A stretch of 64,000 bases of DNA, taken from NCBI RefSeq assembly GCF_036373705.1, contig NC_089853.1, positions 29,223,568 through 29,287,567 of the forward strand. Reading direction: 5' to 3'. The notes below the pieces were generated by a model. It saw nothing but the letters and a program-made list of their open reading frames with translations. It had not been told where the DNA came from and did not search any database. Source of the stretch: Amia ocellicauda. Taxonomy: Eukaryota > Chordata > Actinopteri > Amiiformes > Amiidae. Every line of letters begins with the position of its first letter. Within the stretch, counting starts at the first letter, position 1. Positions 49,362 through 61,880 of the stretch are shown in pieces. The position numbers and the translations under genes are program-made.

Positions 49362-52300
49362 GACTTCGTAGATGAATACCCGAAGCATAAGTGCACCATC
49401 TTGCAGGAGATGACATTTTCTGAAGTGTGTAGAGTGAAAGTAATGAAATGAGCTTAGTAATAATAACAGTAATAATGCAATTAATAAGCTTTACAAATTA
49501 GTGCTGCTAATTTCAGTAGTAATCCAAGTTAATCGCATTCCCTCAAGAGTTTTTCATCAATTCCTGCTAGATATTACTGCTGTTGCGATTCCAAATCTCT
49601 TTGCACTAGATGATAGAGAAATCAAGCATGTGTTTTGATTCAAGCTGATAATTTACTTAGGACCTCTCCCCAGGGGTAGTGTTTAGGTGGGGGGGATCTA
49701 AATCATTACATTTTTACAGTAATTGAAAGTCTTCACTACATTTCTCACTTGATTTTACTGTAATTTCTTATAATGATGGATGTACAGCCAATGGTAGCAA
49801 TCTTGTTTATTTTACTGATTTGAACTGTAAAACAAACCACACACAAAAAAATATTGTTAAAAACACTTGTAAAGTTTTTATTTCTTAATCTAACGGGGAC
49901 AACATTTTATAGATATGTTTTGACTATAAAATGAAAATGCTCAGCGTAATTAAAGGTAATTTTTCTGATTCCTAATGCTATAATAAATAATAATGCTAAA
50001 ACCACCACTGCCCAGTAAACTGAGGACCCTATTGAGAATCCCCATTCCTATAAAAGCAAGGAAACGAACAGTTTTTATCTTTTCTAAAGTTCATTACCTT
50101 GACAGAGGTGACAGAGAATGAGGTTACGGGCCATGTTCTCCCCCCCCACCCCAAGAGCCTTATGGACTAGATATAGGGTTTATCTGGTAGTTATTCAAGT
50201 GACTCATTATATTGTGTTGGGAGGAAAGATGATCCTGGGAATCTGAGATGTGACTGACTTCTAATACCTCCAGGAGAGGTTCAAAAATCACTTTGTTCTT
50301 GAAGAAGAATGTCTGAATTTTGTTGAAAATTATCCCACCACCCTGTTACACACACACACATTTCTTCACACTCAGCACAAGGAGACATAAGAACATTTGC
50401 TGAAAAGGAAAATCCACTATACTTTTCAGGCAATAAATACGCTGTTTATATCTTCAGATGTATGCATTTGTTTATTCTCTTTACTGGGGAGAATGTGTGA
50501 TGCACTTTTTTTAGGGCATTTATAACTTCTGAAAAATAAAAGACCGTAGTTTAGTATTAAATTAATCTGATTTGTTTAGGCCTTCAACTTGAATTCTTGT
50601 GTAGATTTTTATGATGGTTTGTTGTTTGAATTAGGGTCTAAGGATTATGATGTAGGCCTATTTTCTGAGTATTTAGATTTTCTGAAAAATAAACCTGCTC
50701 TTATATCACAGTAAGAGTAGGATCCTACTCTATCAAAATTATACAGTGTTTTAAAACATTGTATATATATATATATAATATACTGTAACATTCATCTGGT
50801 AGACAAAATCATGTGAAACAAAGCCTAACCTGCATCCTCAGGGTTTTATTATTGTATTTTGCTGAATTTGTGCTTTTTCTTGCACTTCGAATAGTTTGTA
50901 TTTATGTGTAATCCTGAGGAAAGTGGTGTAAGCTGGAAATGATAAAGAATGGCCAATTAAAATTGTTTATTGTATGAACCTAATGTGTACAAATGGCTTG
51001 CTGAAGTCAGCCAGCCTTTGGTTTTCTTAACCAAAAACACTTATTTGTAGGGTTAAAGTGGTGTTAATAGTTCATTAGTTGGAACTAACATACTTTCTTT
51101 AATCTCATTTTTGTGTGAATGTTAGATACAGATAACTGATCATATTTCTTCATAACCTTCGGATTGAACAAATAGTAACTTGACAGGGCTAGTACAAGGC
51201 TATGTAGTTTTTGCCTTTTGCTAACCACCTTCATCCCAGTCTTTGTTTCTCAAGCAGTAGATTTTCACTTAGTAATCTAAGAAGGGATGATCTCTGTTAA
51301 AAATTTTTGTGTCTGTCTCTTCACCATAGAAGTGTTCATTTTTAGAGCAGTCTGACTGTGTTGCTCAACAAGCCCACACAGACGGATATGAAAGGATATT
51401 TTGCTATTTGGTACAAGAGACGCAAATACTGTTTTCCCCTCTTCTGAGAAACTTAAATCTAGCCAAAATGTAGTCCGTCTTTATCGCACACCATGTGTTA
51501 TAACTACATTTTTGATTTGGCATATCACAGGCATGCTAAAGAGTTTGTTTTTCCAGAAATGGGATTTAAGTTCCAGACTTCAATAGCAGGGTCAAGACTA
51601 AATGAGAAGTGTATTATCTAATCTGACGCTAGCCAGCAAAAAGCTCCCCAGGGATGAAGAGGATCACTGATTTAGTGGAAAAAAGGGCTCTTTGTAATAA
51701 ACCACAAAATGTGACATCCCAGTGAATGTGGAAACTGAGGGCAGTTTGTTTATAGAGTCGCAACACATTTGGCTGAATAGCCATTACATAATTCCAAACA
51801 TGCTGCATTATTCCAGTGGAGCAGTTGTCATGCTTCATTATGTGATCTTTGTATTAAAGTTTTGAGACACTGATGAAATATAACTGGCTAAATGCTTTGA
51901 AGCAACATAGTGCTCACAGTTATATCAAGTACAGGAAATCCTCAATTGAGGTTTATGCACAAAGATGTTTGACCAAAGAGTAATTCAAGCCAATTGTTTC
52001 AGTTGATTTATTAATGTAATATGATGCAAGATATTTCAGGTCAATGTACCATAACATTTACAATTAAAATTACATTTGTGCGTCAAGATTCAACATATCC
52101 TCCCTACAAATCTAAAAAGATTAGAAAATAACCAAAGAGAATAACTATAAAACTATAACTAACATGCAACATAATCAAGTCATTCAAAGTGTAAGCTTTG
52201 TAACGTCTAAAACAACTTTAGGTTGATTAAATATCACCAGCTTTGAACAAATAACAGCTGCCAAAGTCAATGCACCTAAAATTATACCAGGTAGACAAGC

Positions 52301-54185
52301 CATTAAATGTTAATCCAGCAGATGGCACTGTATAACAAACTCATTGGAAACACTTTTCATGTACTCCAGCATGGGACTAAAGAGAAAACTGCACCAACTC
52401 GTTCTGGTTGGGCCCTATTGTGTTTCTGTTGTTGTTGTCTAAAACCAATCGTGTTACTAAGTGTATTACAGAAATATCCTAAAGATGTGAAATCTGCTAC
52501 ACAGCTTGCTCTGACGTTATTGGATCCCTGAGTATCTGCCATCAGCTTTAACCTCCGCAATTGATAGTAGTTTTCTTTTGTTTACTAGCATGTCCATTTT
52601 CATGAAGATCTAACAGACTGCTAGGCACTGGCCCATTCCTAAGCCCATTTCTGGCTGTGGAGGTACCAGACACCAAGCACTACTTTTTCATTAATCTCTT
52701 GTATATAATAGTAAGTTTCTCAATGTAATAAACAATGTGTGTGTTTCTATGATTAATAGTCAAATAATTAATTGTTTTTGAGCAAAAAACAATGTTTTGT
52801 TTCTCTCTGTCCCACTGAGGATAGCTTCATACTTATAGCTTTGCAAAAAGAGGACACGATTTCCCTTACTAAACACTGCAGTCATTACTCTTCTCCAGTG
52901 CACAGGATTAAAAAAAATAAAACGCATCAAAAAAACATTCATATTCAAATACTGTACATAAAAGGGTAAACAATTACCAAAACTTTTTAAGAAATGGTGA
53001 ATTCCAAGCTTCTTTGGGGATTTTTCCAATTCTTTTGTTGGAAAACATGCTTAAAAAGATAGTGATAAAGAACCTATATTGCTAGCAGCTCTACATGGAA
53101 ATACACAATAAAAACCCAATTATATATAAATAACTAACTAATCAGTAGTTTGCACATTATACTGGTCACAAGTAACTCGCACATTGAAAAATCACAGAAG
53201 CCAGGCAAAGCTAAAGAAAATCAACAGTGACGTTTTAATTTGTTTTGTGACTTTTTTCCTGAATGTCTTCTACATGTAGAAAGTAATGCCAATTCCATTC
53301 ATAATGACAAATCCTCATCTGAATTTGTATTTTTTTTTTTTTAAACAGAACTGCCCACATTTTCTATCTGGGCTTTGTTCTCAGGAATGTGTGCGCTTCT
53401 GTTCAAAGTGTCAGCTGAGCTGCATCAGAAGGGAAAATGCTCTATTGATTGGTCAGAAAGACCACAGTGTCATAGTTTGTGAGGCAGAGGTGGAAGGGCA
53501 CTGCGAAGATTGGTTGTTTAGGTTTTATTTTTTTCTTGCTCTGTACAATGGAGTCAAAGGCTGACCAACTGCCAGCCTTAAATAAATAAAAAAAGACCCT
53601 CTCTGTGTAGGTCTTTGTGTCCTTCAGACACTGTGGTAATGCTGCCCTGGCCACAACGTTAGTTATATTTGTGCAGAAAATATGAGCAAATTCAGACTGG
53701 TGGTTTATATTGTAGTTTCTGTAGCTTTAAAATGATTTCTATATCATGCTTTTTCCTGTTGCATTAGTATTGCACATGACTGCTCAGCCTGATCCTGTTG
53801 ACTAATACAGAACATTTGTAAAAGTTTATGTTGATGTCTTTCAACAAGCAAAAAAGTGAAGCACAACTATACAAGTTGAAAGACCTCACTGGGTACATTC
53901 AAAGCCAATCTCTGCCTTTCTCTACTTGTCTTACAGCAGCCTGTGACACTCCAAAAAGTTGTCTTGCACACAGTCTTGAGTAATGGAGCTGGTATTTTAT
54001 CTTCCTCTGTCCAAAGGCCACATGTTGACATATTGAACTATCCAGGTCTCAATCTCTCCATCTCTCTCCCTAACTATACTACAGATTATCGTAGGTCAAT
54101 TCAGAGCCACGAAAAAAAAAAAAAAACCTTTCTAGGATTGTTCGTTCGCTAACACTTTTTGAAGGGACTAGGTTATGGCTATATA

Positions 54186-54412
54186 CAACTCTGGAAAAAA
54201 TTAAGAGACCACTGCAGAATGATCAGTGTCTCTGGTTTTACTATTTATAGGTATGTGTTTGAGTAAAACGAACATTTTTGTTTTATTCTACAAACTACTG
54301 AAAACATTTTTCCCAAATTCCAAATAAAAAAATGAATGGAATGGCTGCCATACATGTAGAGATGCTGATTTAAGAAATAATTGCAGTGGTCTCTTAATTT
54401 TATCCAGAGCTG
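54186..54412. mobile_element. 227-bp MITE with 31-bp TIRs and TA duplications
   Basis: The ends CAACTCTGGAAAAAATTAAG and (complement) CAGCTCTGGATAAAATTAAG continue alike as AGACCACTGCA, so the inverted repeats match at 29 of 31 positions. TA lies on both sides (54184-54185 and 54413-54414). No coding capacity remains. Sequences with these ends and the TCTCTGGTTTTACTATTTAT interior are, as I recall, abundant in fish genomes. It lies 177 bp beyond the ca12 stop codon and contains a minus-strand AATAAA at 54282-54287. Confidence 0.88.
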
Positions 54413-54588
54413 TATATATATGTTGCACACAACCCACAGTGTACAAAATAGTCTCCATGTAATGTAAAAAAAAAAAAAATGGACAAACAGGTTTATACAC
54501 ATGGTGTAGCTTTGACTTCATTGTGCACCATGTATTTCTGAGCGTTTCTTTTTTCACTACATCTTGGAAGACAGTGGCTTTTGAGGAG

Positions 54589-57500
54589 TTATACTTTGGA
54601 AATATCTTCCTCTTTCTTGCTGGATGGTTTGAAGATGACATCTGTGTCCTTCTGCAGGTTCTTCTCAGCTCTGTAAGTGAAACAATCAGACAAACGTTTA
54701 TTATTATTTGCAGACATTTTTGCACTTGTTTTCACACTGTAAGCATTCTGGTTTAAGTGGAAATGTCCATCTTAGACTGTGTGTGATAAAGTGTGGTTTG
54801 AACTTCATCATGGACCTGTGAGAATAATCAATTTGGACACCTAATGCCTGGCATGACCTATTTGTTTTTACCAGCTAATGGGCAGCTCTATCTTCAAAAA
54901 TGGGGAAAAATAGCAGGAAGAAGGAAGCAGAACAGAGGCAGGACCACAACTGGCAAAAGAAGGAGTCCCTAATAAGTAGTCCCATAACCACCATTTACAT
55001 AGCTTTATTTTGGCTGAAGATAATAGATGTGGTACCAGTTATCAAGAATTCTGAAAAGCTATTATTAAATCAACACAAGCTTATTTTCAATGTAGGGGGG
55101 AAACCGCAATCCTACTGATAGCTGTTCCAGTCTGTATGTCTACAGTATTAAATATATTTTTCCAACCTTTCCTAAGAGCCACCATGAGGGAACAGGCTTT
55201 GACAGTGTTCTTGCTGAATGATTAAACCAAAAAGAAACATTGTACAACTTCACTCTACATCTTTCGGCTGATCTAGAGAGTCCAGATAGTTTTGCAGTTG
55301 GGTGTTATTATTTTTTAATACTGATGTGGAGAATGACACGCTTATAACTGAAAGTTATGGTGCCCTTCAAACAGGAAACCCTCCACAGAGTGACATTTGA
55401 TTCAATCTATTACTAGCACCAAGCCAACAAACAAACAAAAAAGCAGGCTATACTTGTACCAAAGTTATGTCAATCTCTTTGCCTGAAATAATCTGAGAAG
55501 TTTAATGTTCCGTTCGCTTACATTGTGGATCTATTTATGAAGTCAAGTTATCTGCCAGAGACATTTTTCTTTCCTTTGAGGGCCTGTTAAGATATATGTG
55601 CCATTTCTCCAGCTGACAAGTGCTACCTCTTTTTAACCTGGGTGCTTATCATCTTTACCCATTCAGAATTTCTGCACGGTGCTGAATCTGCCAGATGCTA
55701 AATGCCCTAAAAATCTCAAAGCCTTATTCTTGCTTCTTGATTTCATGATTGGAAAATGATTAAAAAGGTTATAATTGTTGGGTTTTTGGTTGTGTAACGA
55801 TTGGAAGCCACAAGACTACAATTACACAGAAAATTACCAATTGTGTCAAAACATATTCTATTGTTATTGACTACAAAGTGAAGGCTGCTTTAGATTTTAT
55901 TTTTAAGTACATACTGTTTGAATTAAGTAACCCAGTTATTTAAGCGGTGCATAAAAGCAACAATAACAAAAATAAGGCTGAAATGCAAGAATCTGCCAAT
56001 CAGATCCATTCCCTGAGATCACTATTTCAGGTCTTTGCGGTCATGCTAAATGTCTGTGTCAGTTCACTAAAAGGTCATCCTTGCAGCCATAATGTAAGTG
56101 ACAGCTTCTGCTAGCTATACAGTAATATAAAGAAACTTCCATGCTGTAAGATTCTGTTGATGAGATTTCTGGGGGCAGACAAAAACTAAACAAAACAAGA
56201 ATCATATATTTTTATTTTTATTTTTTATAAACTTTCTCTCTTAGGGTTGTCACCTTTGTTTGCCTGAGGCTGTAATACCATGTCTGTTTGGGCTGCACTT
56301 TCTGTGTTCCTACAGGTTCTGTTCTGCATTGAGCTCCATGTAAAAGGACACTAATGACAATGCAGTAGTGTTGGATTATAAAACAAACAGATTTATGAAA
56401 AGGTTTGCATGAGGTGTTGCTTTTTTGATTTTCTGCAAGTTGCCTCTGCTTTGTGGGATCCACTGCAGAGCAGCCGTGTTTTACAGTGAATGAGAAGTCT
56501 TAAGTTAATTACATCATTAGTCACAGCCTGCTTTAGCACTGCATATCTCTAACAAAAGTTAAAAAAAAAAAAGTCATACATAAAAGCAGAGAGAACACTG
56601 GCTTTTTATAACCCCCTTATTATGAGTCACTGCGTCGTTTTCAACCCAGAAATAATTTGTTTATGTTGTCACAATTACGGAGGGGTTCTCCTGTTGTCTG
56701 TTGCCACACATTAAGTTGAGTGGCATTCTTCTAGAATAAATATTATATATATATTTGCATTATTTAATCAGACTAACTACTATTAATAGTGCATATTGTG
56801 TATTGTGCATAAGTTTATCTGCTCTTTGTGAGATTTCACATATTGACTGGGATCCTGGGTGTTCCTTATTAGGGTTGAAGACAGGAGGAAACCAGGAGAG
56901 CATACAGTTCGAGAAGATACTCTGCTAGCGACTCACCGTTTCTTTCTCAGCACGAAGAACACAAGAGTCCCAATGAGGATGAGTCCCAGCACAGAGGCGA
57001 TGACAATAGAGAGAAGCACACCTGTAATACAAAGGAGGAATAAAAGAGGTAGCTGACAGCGTTATATTTGAATTACTGTAGATATATCTCACTGTGACGC
57101 TGTGTATATGTCTGGCCCCCGGATCTTTGTATGTTTTGATACTCATTCCAAGAATGTGTGAAGCTGGGTTGGGTTGAGTCATACTACAGTGATGAATTGG
57201 AATGTGGGAACCAGGTTTATTATGCATTAGTAAGGGCTTTTGTTCACATATAATTTAGGAAACTTTGTAAATGTAAAACATTAAAAAAAATCTTCACACT
57301 TAATATGTATGGGGAGTTAAATGTGTCCATTTGCAACCCTAGCCATTTGGAATACAGTGCCTGTATATATATCCCTTAATGAATGCCTTTGATTTTTATT
57401 TACTTACACTAAATTAAAATGCCAAAAAAAATAAAAAAATAAAAATCTAGCTGTTAAATACATAGCATTTAAATGCTTTCACAAAAGGCTTGGTGTATCC

Positions 57501-60500
57501 TCACCCTATAGTTGTATCCTTTACTGCATCTGTGATTTTTAAATAAATGAAGAGTGAAACAGCAGAGAGAATGACATGTTTGGCACACGGAAAACATGCA
57601 GGCGATCACACAAAAAACACACACGACAGAGGCAGATCACAGAAGTGACAACATACCCCATCTCATCCCAAGAAGGAGACCTAGGTCTTGAAAAGAAAAA
57701 CAGAAAGGAAGTCTTACTAAAAGATTGACAGATTAAACACCAAGCTGCAGACATGCCCCCCAGAATATAATGCTGTAAGGAAGAGGAAAAGAAGGAAGAT
57801 GAAGGTGTGGCTTAGGAGGAAAAATATAGTATATAGGTGTAATTTAGTCTTTACAGAGGCAGGCTTTCAATATCAATTGTATGATTATAAGTCCCCAGAT
57901 AATCACCCATTGTCCCCACACTCACACACACATACACACATGCATTTATAGGCAGATTGGACCAAGTTCAGAAAGTAGCTAAAAAGCTTTTTCTTTCTCT
58001 TTCTCTCTGTAAATGTATTGTATTCTACCAAACCCTCAAATTACTAAAATAAATGGGGCTGAATCGCTTCAAAGCTCAGTTTATTTTTAGTTCCACCATA
58101 CTGGGTGCATTTCACCTGTACTACACTGCTACAGTATGTATGTAACTTAAACCCAAAGGCATTTTCTAAAAACATAAATAAATATAAATTATAAATCAAG
58201 AAAAACAGTAATAGGTCTTACAGTTCCTCAACTATTTTTTATTATTATAGTATTGCTAAGAGTAACGTTGCTTTACAATGAATCAAATCAAGTGAATATT
58301 ATTCAGCATGATTAGTTTATTTTACCATCTCTCATATTAGGATATCGTTTTCGGAAAATCTGCTAGCTCAGTCCTCTAAGTGGTTTCCTTTTCATTTTAA
58401 ATGACACACCCAACGTGCTGACGAAAATATACAGCCTTATATATTTACATGCTAGTAAATCTTTTCAAATGACCATAGTGCTTCCGTTCCCACACATCCA
58501 TGATTTTAACCACTTATGTATATAACAATTACAACCCTGCATAACTAGTTATTTTCTATGAATATTTAAAAATATCATCAAAGTAATAAGCACCATTTTT
58601 ACATTCATGACATTTTTTAAATAACGATAGGTTTAAGACGTGTCATACAAAGAAAGTCTGACTCGAAGAGCAGAACTGCTACAGTCATGTACAAGAAGGT
58701 CTTACATACAATTCTGTACATCAGTCATCTGTGAAAAAGTCTCAGTAGAGAACACTATAAAGTGCCTTTTGTTCAAAATCATCCATAATTCCATCTTAAA
58801 TTTGAGTTTGGTAGCACACTAAAGTTTCTCCCAAGTGATGCATTACAATTTTCATTCTGATATGGTTACTAATTAATCTCTGACTATACATCACTTACAG
58901 TACTGAAATGTCACTTTAAGCACTGTTCAAAATGCTCAAATACCCGTATTCCTCATTAACCTCAATAGACATTTTGGAACTCAGATAGTTCTACATTACA
59001 GATCTTCTCTAGCCTAAAATATGTCTGGAGAGCCAGCTCCCGTATTGCTCCGTGTTTGTGAGAGCAGAGAGTTAATATTATTGCAACATTTTGATGGTAT
59101 TTATTAATGTAGACCTAGGAACTTGTTGGGTATATGTTTCTGAAAAGCAAGTGTCTCTGTATTTAGCGATCAAATTAGCATGGGTAGGTTCTTCACGTAT
59201 ACAGTCTTATTGTCTGTTGTCTCTTTCTCTCAGGGATTTACTTCATTATTCTCAGGAGGTGTTGCCCAGTTCATGCCCTGGGTTGTGGTTGTTGTTTGAG
59301 TGTCCAGGCCAAGTGCCTCCTGTTGGCCCAGCATGACTCTAATCCTCCCACTCAACTTCCTGCAGGTGCGGGCGGAGACTGGCCTTGCTGTGAGGGCTCT
59401 TGCGTGTCGTGGCGGTGGAGAGACCTGCTTGGTTAGCATCCTCCGAGATCATCTGGAGGACAGAGGGAGTCTTCCTTGCCCGCTGGCCCACTTTGTTCAG
59501 GGTGTGCTCCAGCTCTGCTGCCTCGTCCGTGTGCCGGTGGCGGAGGAGGTGCCTGATGGTGGACAAGGCGAGCTCTGACTTGCAGTCTAGGTAACTCATC
59601 AGGTTCAGCTCTGGGAAGACAGCCTCTTTAACGGCCTCCACCACTTGTCTGTCCGTGGGAATCCCCTTTAACCGGTGCCTGACCCGCTGCTCCAGAGTAG
59701 TGAAACACAGCTTGCTGTCTGAAGGCCAGTACTTGCCAGCCAGCCCCGTGTTTCTGGAGTTCTTCCAGTGCGAAGTGAATAAACTGGCACCATCTTGGGA
59801 CTTCACCTTAGGCAACTTCTGGTTTGGAAAGGTGCGGCTCCAGCTGTGTTGGTGCTTGCGGTCGGTTGACATTTTGCCGGCCCCTGGCTTGTGGGCCAGG
59901 TGTGGGAGCAGCCGGGACATTCCCTCGTCCTCCAGGTCCGATAGGTCGCCAGCTAGCAAGTGCTGCACGACCTGCCGCCGCAGGAATGGGGGCGTCATCA
60001 TGACTGCAAGGCCTCGGCCTACACCGGACACAGAGCCAATCAGTAGAGTTTAATACAGTTGTCCTGCAGGAGACCAGTGAGCGTGACCTGTACCTGGCCG
60101 TGAGGTATCAGAATGCTGCAGACATGCTCCTTGTGTGCTGCAGCAAGACAGATGTTAGTGTTGACTCTCATGCGCTGATCGGACTCACAGTCCCATTCCA
60201 TGCAGACCTCACCCCGGTTCCATGCATCCGACATGTAGCGAGTTTGTATTGCCATGCCTAATAGCAGGATTGAACCTCATCATGTGTTGTGCATTTATCA
60301 AAAACAGGCAGATTCCTTTGCTGTTTTTGTGTGTGTGTGTGTTATGCAGATCCCGTCAGCATGCAGGTTTTCATTAAAAATATTGTTTTTAATTTTTAGG
60401 TGTTTTCCATAATGTTTAAAAATAAACCATCAGCAAAGACCTCATCGATCATGTGGGGGACTGTTTCATTTGACTTGGTTGAGGGATATAGCTACTTCCA

Positions 60501-61880
60501 TTGGAGTAACTGAACTACACAGTCAAATGACACACTTTCATGCATAGTTTGCAACAGCAGAAGGAAAAAACAAGCAGGTGATGCCACGCCTGGGAAAGTC
60601 AGCTTTATGGTTGCTTGCTAGTAGGATCTATAAAGACATACTTTCAGCTTTGTAGCTTGTTTGCAAGCCAGACTTACAGTTTCAGCATTCAGTACTGCAA
60701 CTGAAAGTCGAGGGAATTGCGGTTGTGCGATAGCAGTTGAGAGGTTAACCATTTAATTCACTAGGAATGAAACCAGCCTTCTTCAGCAATATTTCAGTTT
60801 TACACACAGTAAATACAGGTAAAGCTCTTTATGCAGTCTTTAATGATTCTGTTCAGGAAAGACAACTTACCATCACGGAAAGAAACCAAGACGCGCCGGT
60901 CATCGGCCTCCTGCAACGATCTGAAGTTCTCCTTCAAAGATACAAGGTTGAGCTCTTGCTCGCTAGAAGCATATAGAGCTGTTGCCAGAGACAGGAACTA
61001 AGAAGAGAGCAAAATGTCAATTCCGCACTGACAAAGATCTAAGCCACTGTGCCTTGTGGTTCATATATCAAAAATGCCAAACAGCATGTATGTTGTTAAA
61101 AGGTTATATACAGCAGCCACAGTCACTTTTTCAAATTTAAATATCATGTTAAGGTTAGCCTAAATTGTGAGATGCACCTGTCCCGATGACTTACCTGGTG
61201 CTGTGAAATGCTGACCGGGTTCCTGAACACAGTCCAGAGCACGCTGGGGTAGCAGGGGGGAGTTGTCAAGGAGCCATCGTAGCGATAGTACTCATCTAGC
61301 CGAGCAGGGAGGAGGCTTCGGATATTAAATGCCGGCACCTGCACTTTTTGATCTGACAAAACCAACAGGATGCAATATGAGACTTAGAACCAAAGATTGT
61401 TGTCAGTGAGGCAAGCAGAGAAAATATACATTTCAAAGCATAAAGTATAGTGAAATAAGATTTGTTTTTATTATGGAAAGTACTCCTGAACTTAGTTGCA
61501 GAATATTTGCAAATACTTCAATACAGGGAGATTACAGTGTTACTTAATATATAGAATAAATATTGAACAGCATTCTAGTACAATAAAACTAGTATTTATT
61601 ATCTTTCAACATGAATAATAACTGGGGGCTTACCTTTAAACTGGATGCGATTAATGTAGGCGAGAAGTTGATCAAAGGCTGGATTGTATTGGCCCAACTA
61701 TATGAGAGCAAATGGCAGAGTTAGGGTTCAAATCATGAACACATCACTGAAACTCACTTCTGCCAAGTTCTCTAGGACTCTCACCTCGATTAGCACTCCC
61801 AGCACGGCCAGCCCGTCTTGTTTATCAGCTGCCACTGAGATGTTGGGGTATTTGTCTGAGTTGAAATGTACAACATGCAT
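54589..61880 (-). CDS. ca12: Carbonic anhydrase 12, 3' part (5' exons outside window)
   Basis: Exons in transcription order are 61785-61880, 61634-61697, 61195-61352, 60871-60997, 56937-57021 and 54589-54670. They encode the C-terminal ~203 residues. The catalytic-domain part reads [21 protein letters not shown] and [20 protein letters not shown], the last holding the conserved Thr pair and the Cys used in the extracellular disulfide of CA12. One transmembrane segment follows ([20 protein letters not shown]), then RKKR and a short tail with [13 protein letters not shown], parallel to VIYKPATK in human CA12. The enzyme hydrates CO2 at the cell surface. The N-terminal exons with the signal peptide and zinc-binding histidines are not in the window; 61881-64000 shows none. 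It converges with aph1b, as in human. An intron contains an unrelated reading frame (59339-60001). Confidence 0.93.
57657..57686 (-). other. Candidate 30-nt cassette exon of ca12
   Basis: On the minus strand, CTTTTCAAG|ACCTAGG opens and GATGGG|GTATGT closes a 30-base segment between the last catalytic exon and the transmembrane exon. Its phase fits exactly: included, it adds [10 protein letters not shown] before the membrane segment without changing frame. Human CA12 has isoforms differing by an 11-residue cassette at about this place, which makes this plausible. Use is unproven. Confidence 0.4.
59100..59105 (-). terminator. Candidate poly(A) signal of the nested gene
   Basis: A minus-strand AATAAA lies 234 bp after the stop codon of the reading frame at 59339-60001, inside the ca12 intron. 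A real 3' end here would make that frame a separate transcript or an alternative ca12 terminal exon. Confidence 0.4.
59339..60001 (-). CDS. Unrecognised 220-aa reading frame in a ca12 intron
   Basis: A 220-codon frame begins at the first of two adjacent ATGs (59999-60001), reading [20 protein letters not shown]. It stays open upstream to about 60050. It is GC-rich inside AT-rich intron sequence, unlike any random frame nearby, so coding is likely. The product is basic and soluble, with no membrane segment or signal peptide. It has a central helical-looking part ([20 protein letters not shown], then [20 protein letters not shown] and [17 protein letters not shown]) and an acidic end (EVEWED). 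I do not recognise a family. A second open stretch, 60040-60255 ([12 protein letters not shown]), lies just upstream in another frame and may be an earlier exon: GTACAG donors near 60086 and GTGTAG or TTGCAG acceptors near 60005-60020 would give a very short intron, but the phase does not fit simply. It shares strand with ca12. Confidence 0.5.
   Translation of the reverse strand: MMTPPFLRRQVVQHLLAGDLSDLEDEGMSRLLPHLAHKPGAGKMSTDRKHQHSWSRTFPNQKLPKVKSQDGASLFTSHWKNSRNTGLAGKYWPSDSKLCFTTLEQRVRHRLKGIPTDRQVVEAVKEAVFPELNLMSYLDCKSELALSTIRHLLRHRHTDEAAELEHTLNKVGQRARKTPSVLQMISEDANQAGLSTATTRKSPHSKASLRPHLQEVEWED

Larger units (their letters stand above)
48238..54588. other. Intergenic region between converging aph1b and ca12
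   Basis: Its left part must hold the aph1b 3' UTR; plus-strand AATAAA hexamers at about 49982-49987 and 50535-50540 are candidates, with no way to choose. It also holds an A23 tract (49339-49361), a short TA repeat near 50763-50777 and the small inverted-repeat transposon at 54186-54412. I saw no exon, RNA gene or protein similarity elsewhere in it. Confidence 0.5.

Noticed and set aside
53286-53564. 92-codon plus-strand frame with several cysteines
   Set aside because: It starts in a T-rich tract, has no splice or promoter context and no resemblance to a known domain. Its length is ordinary for this AT content.
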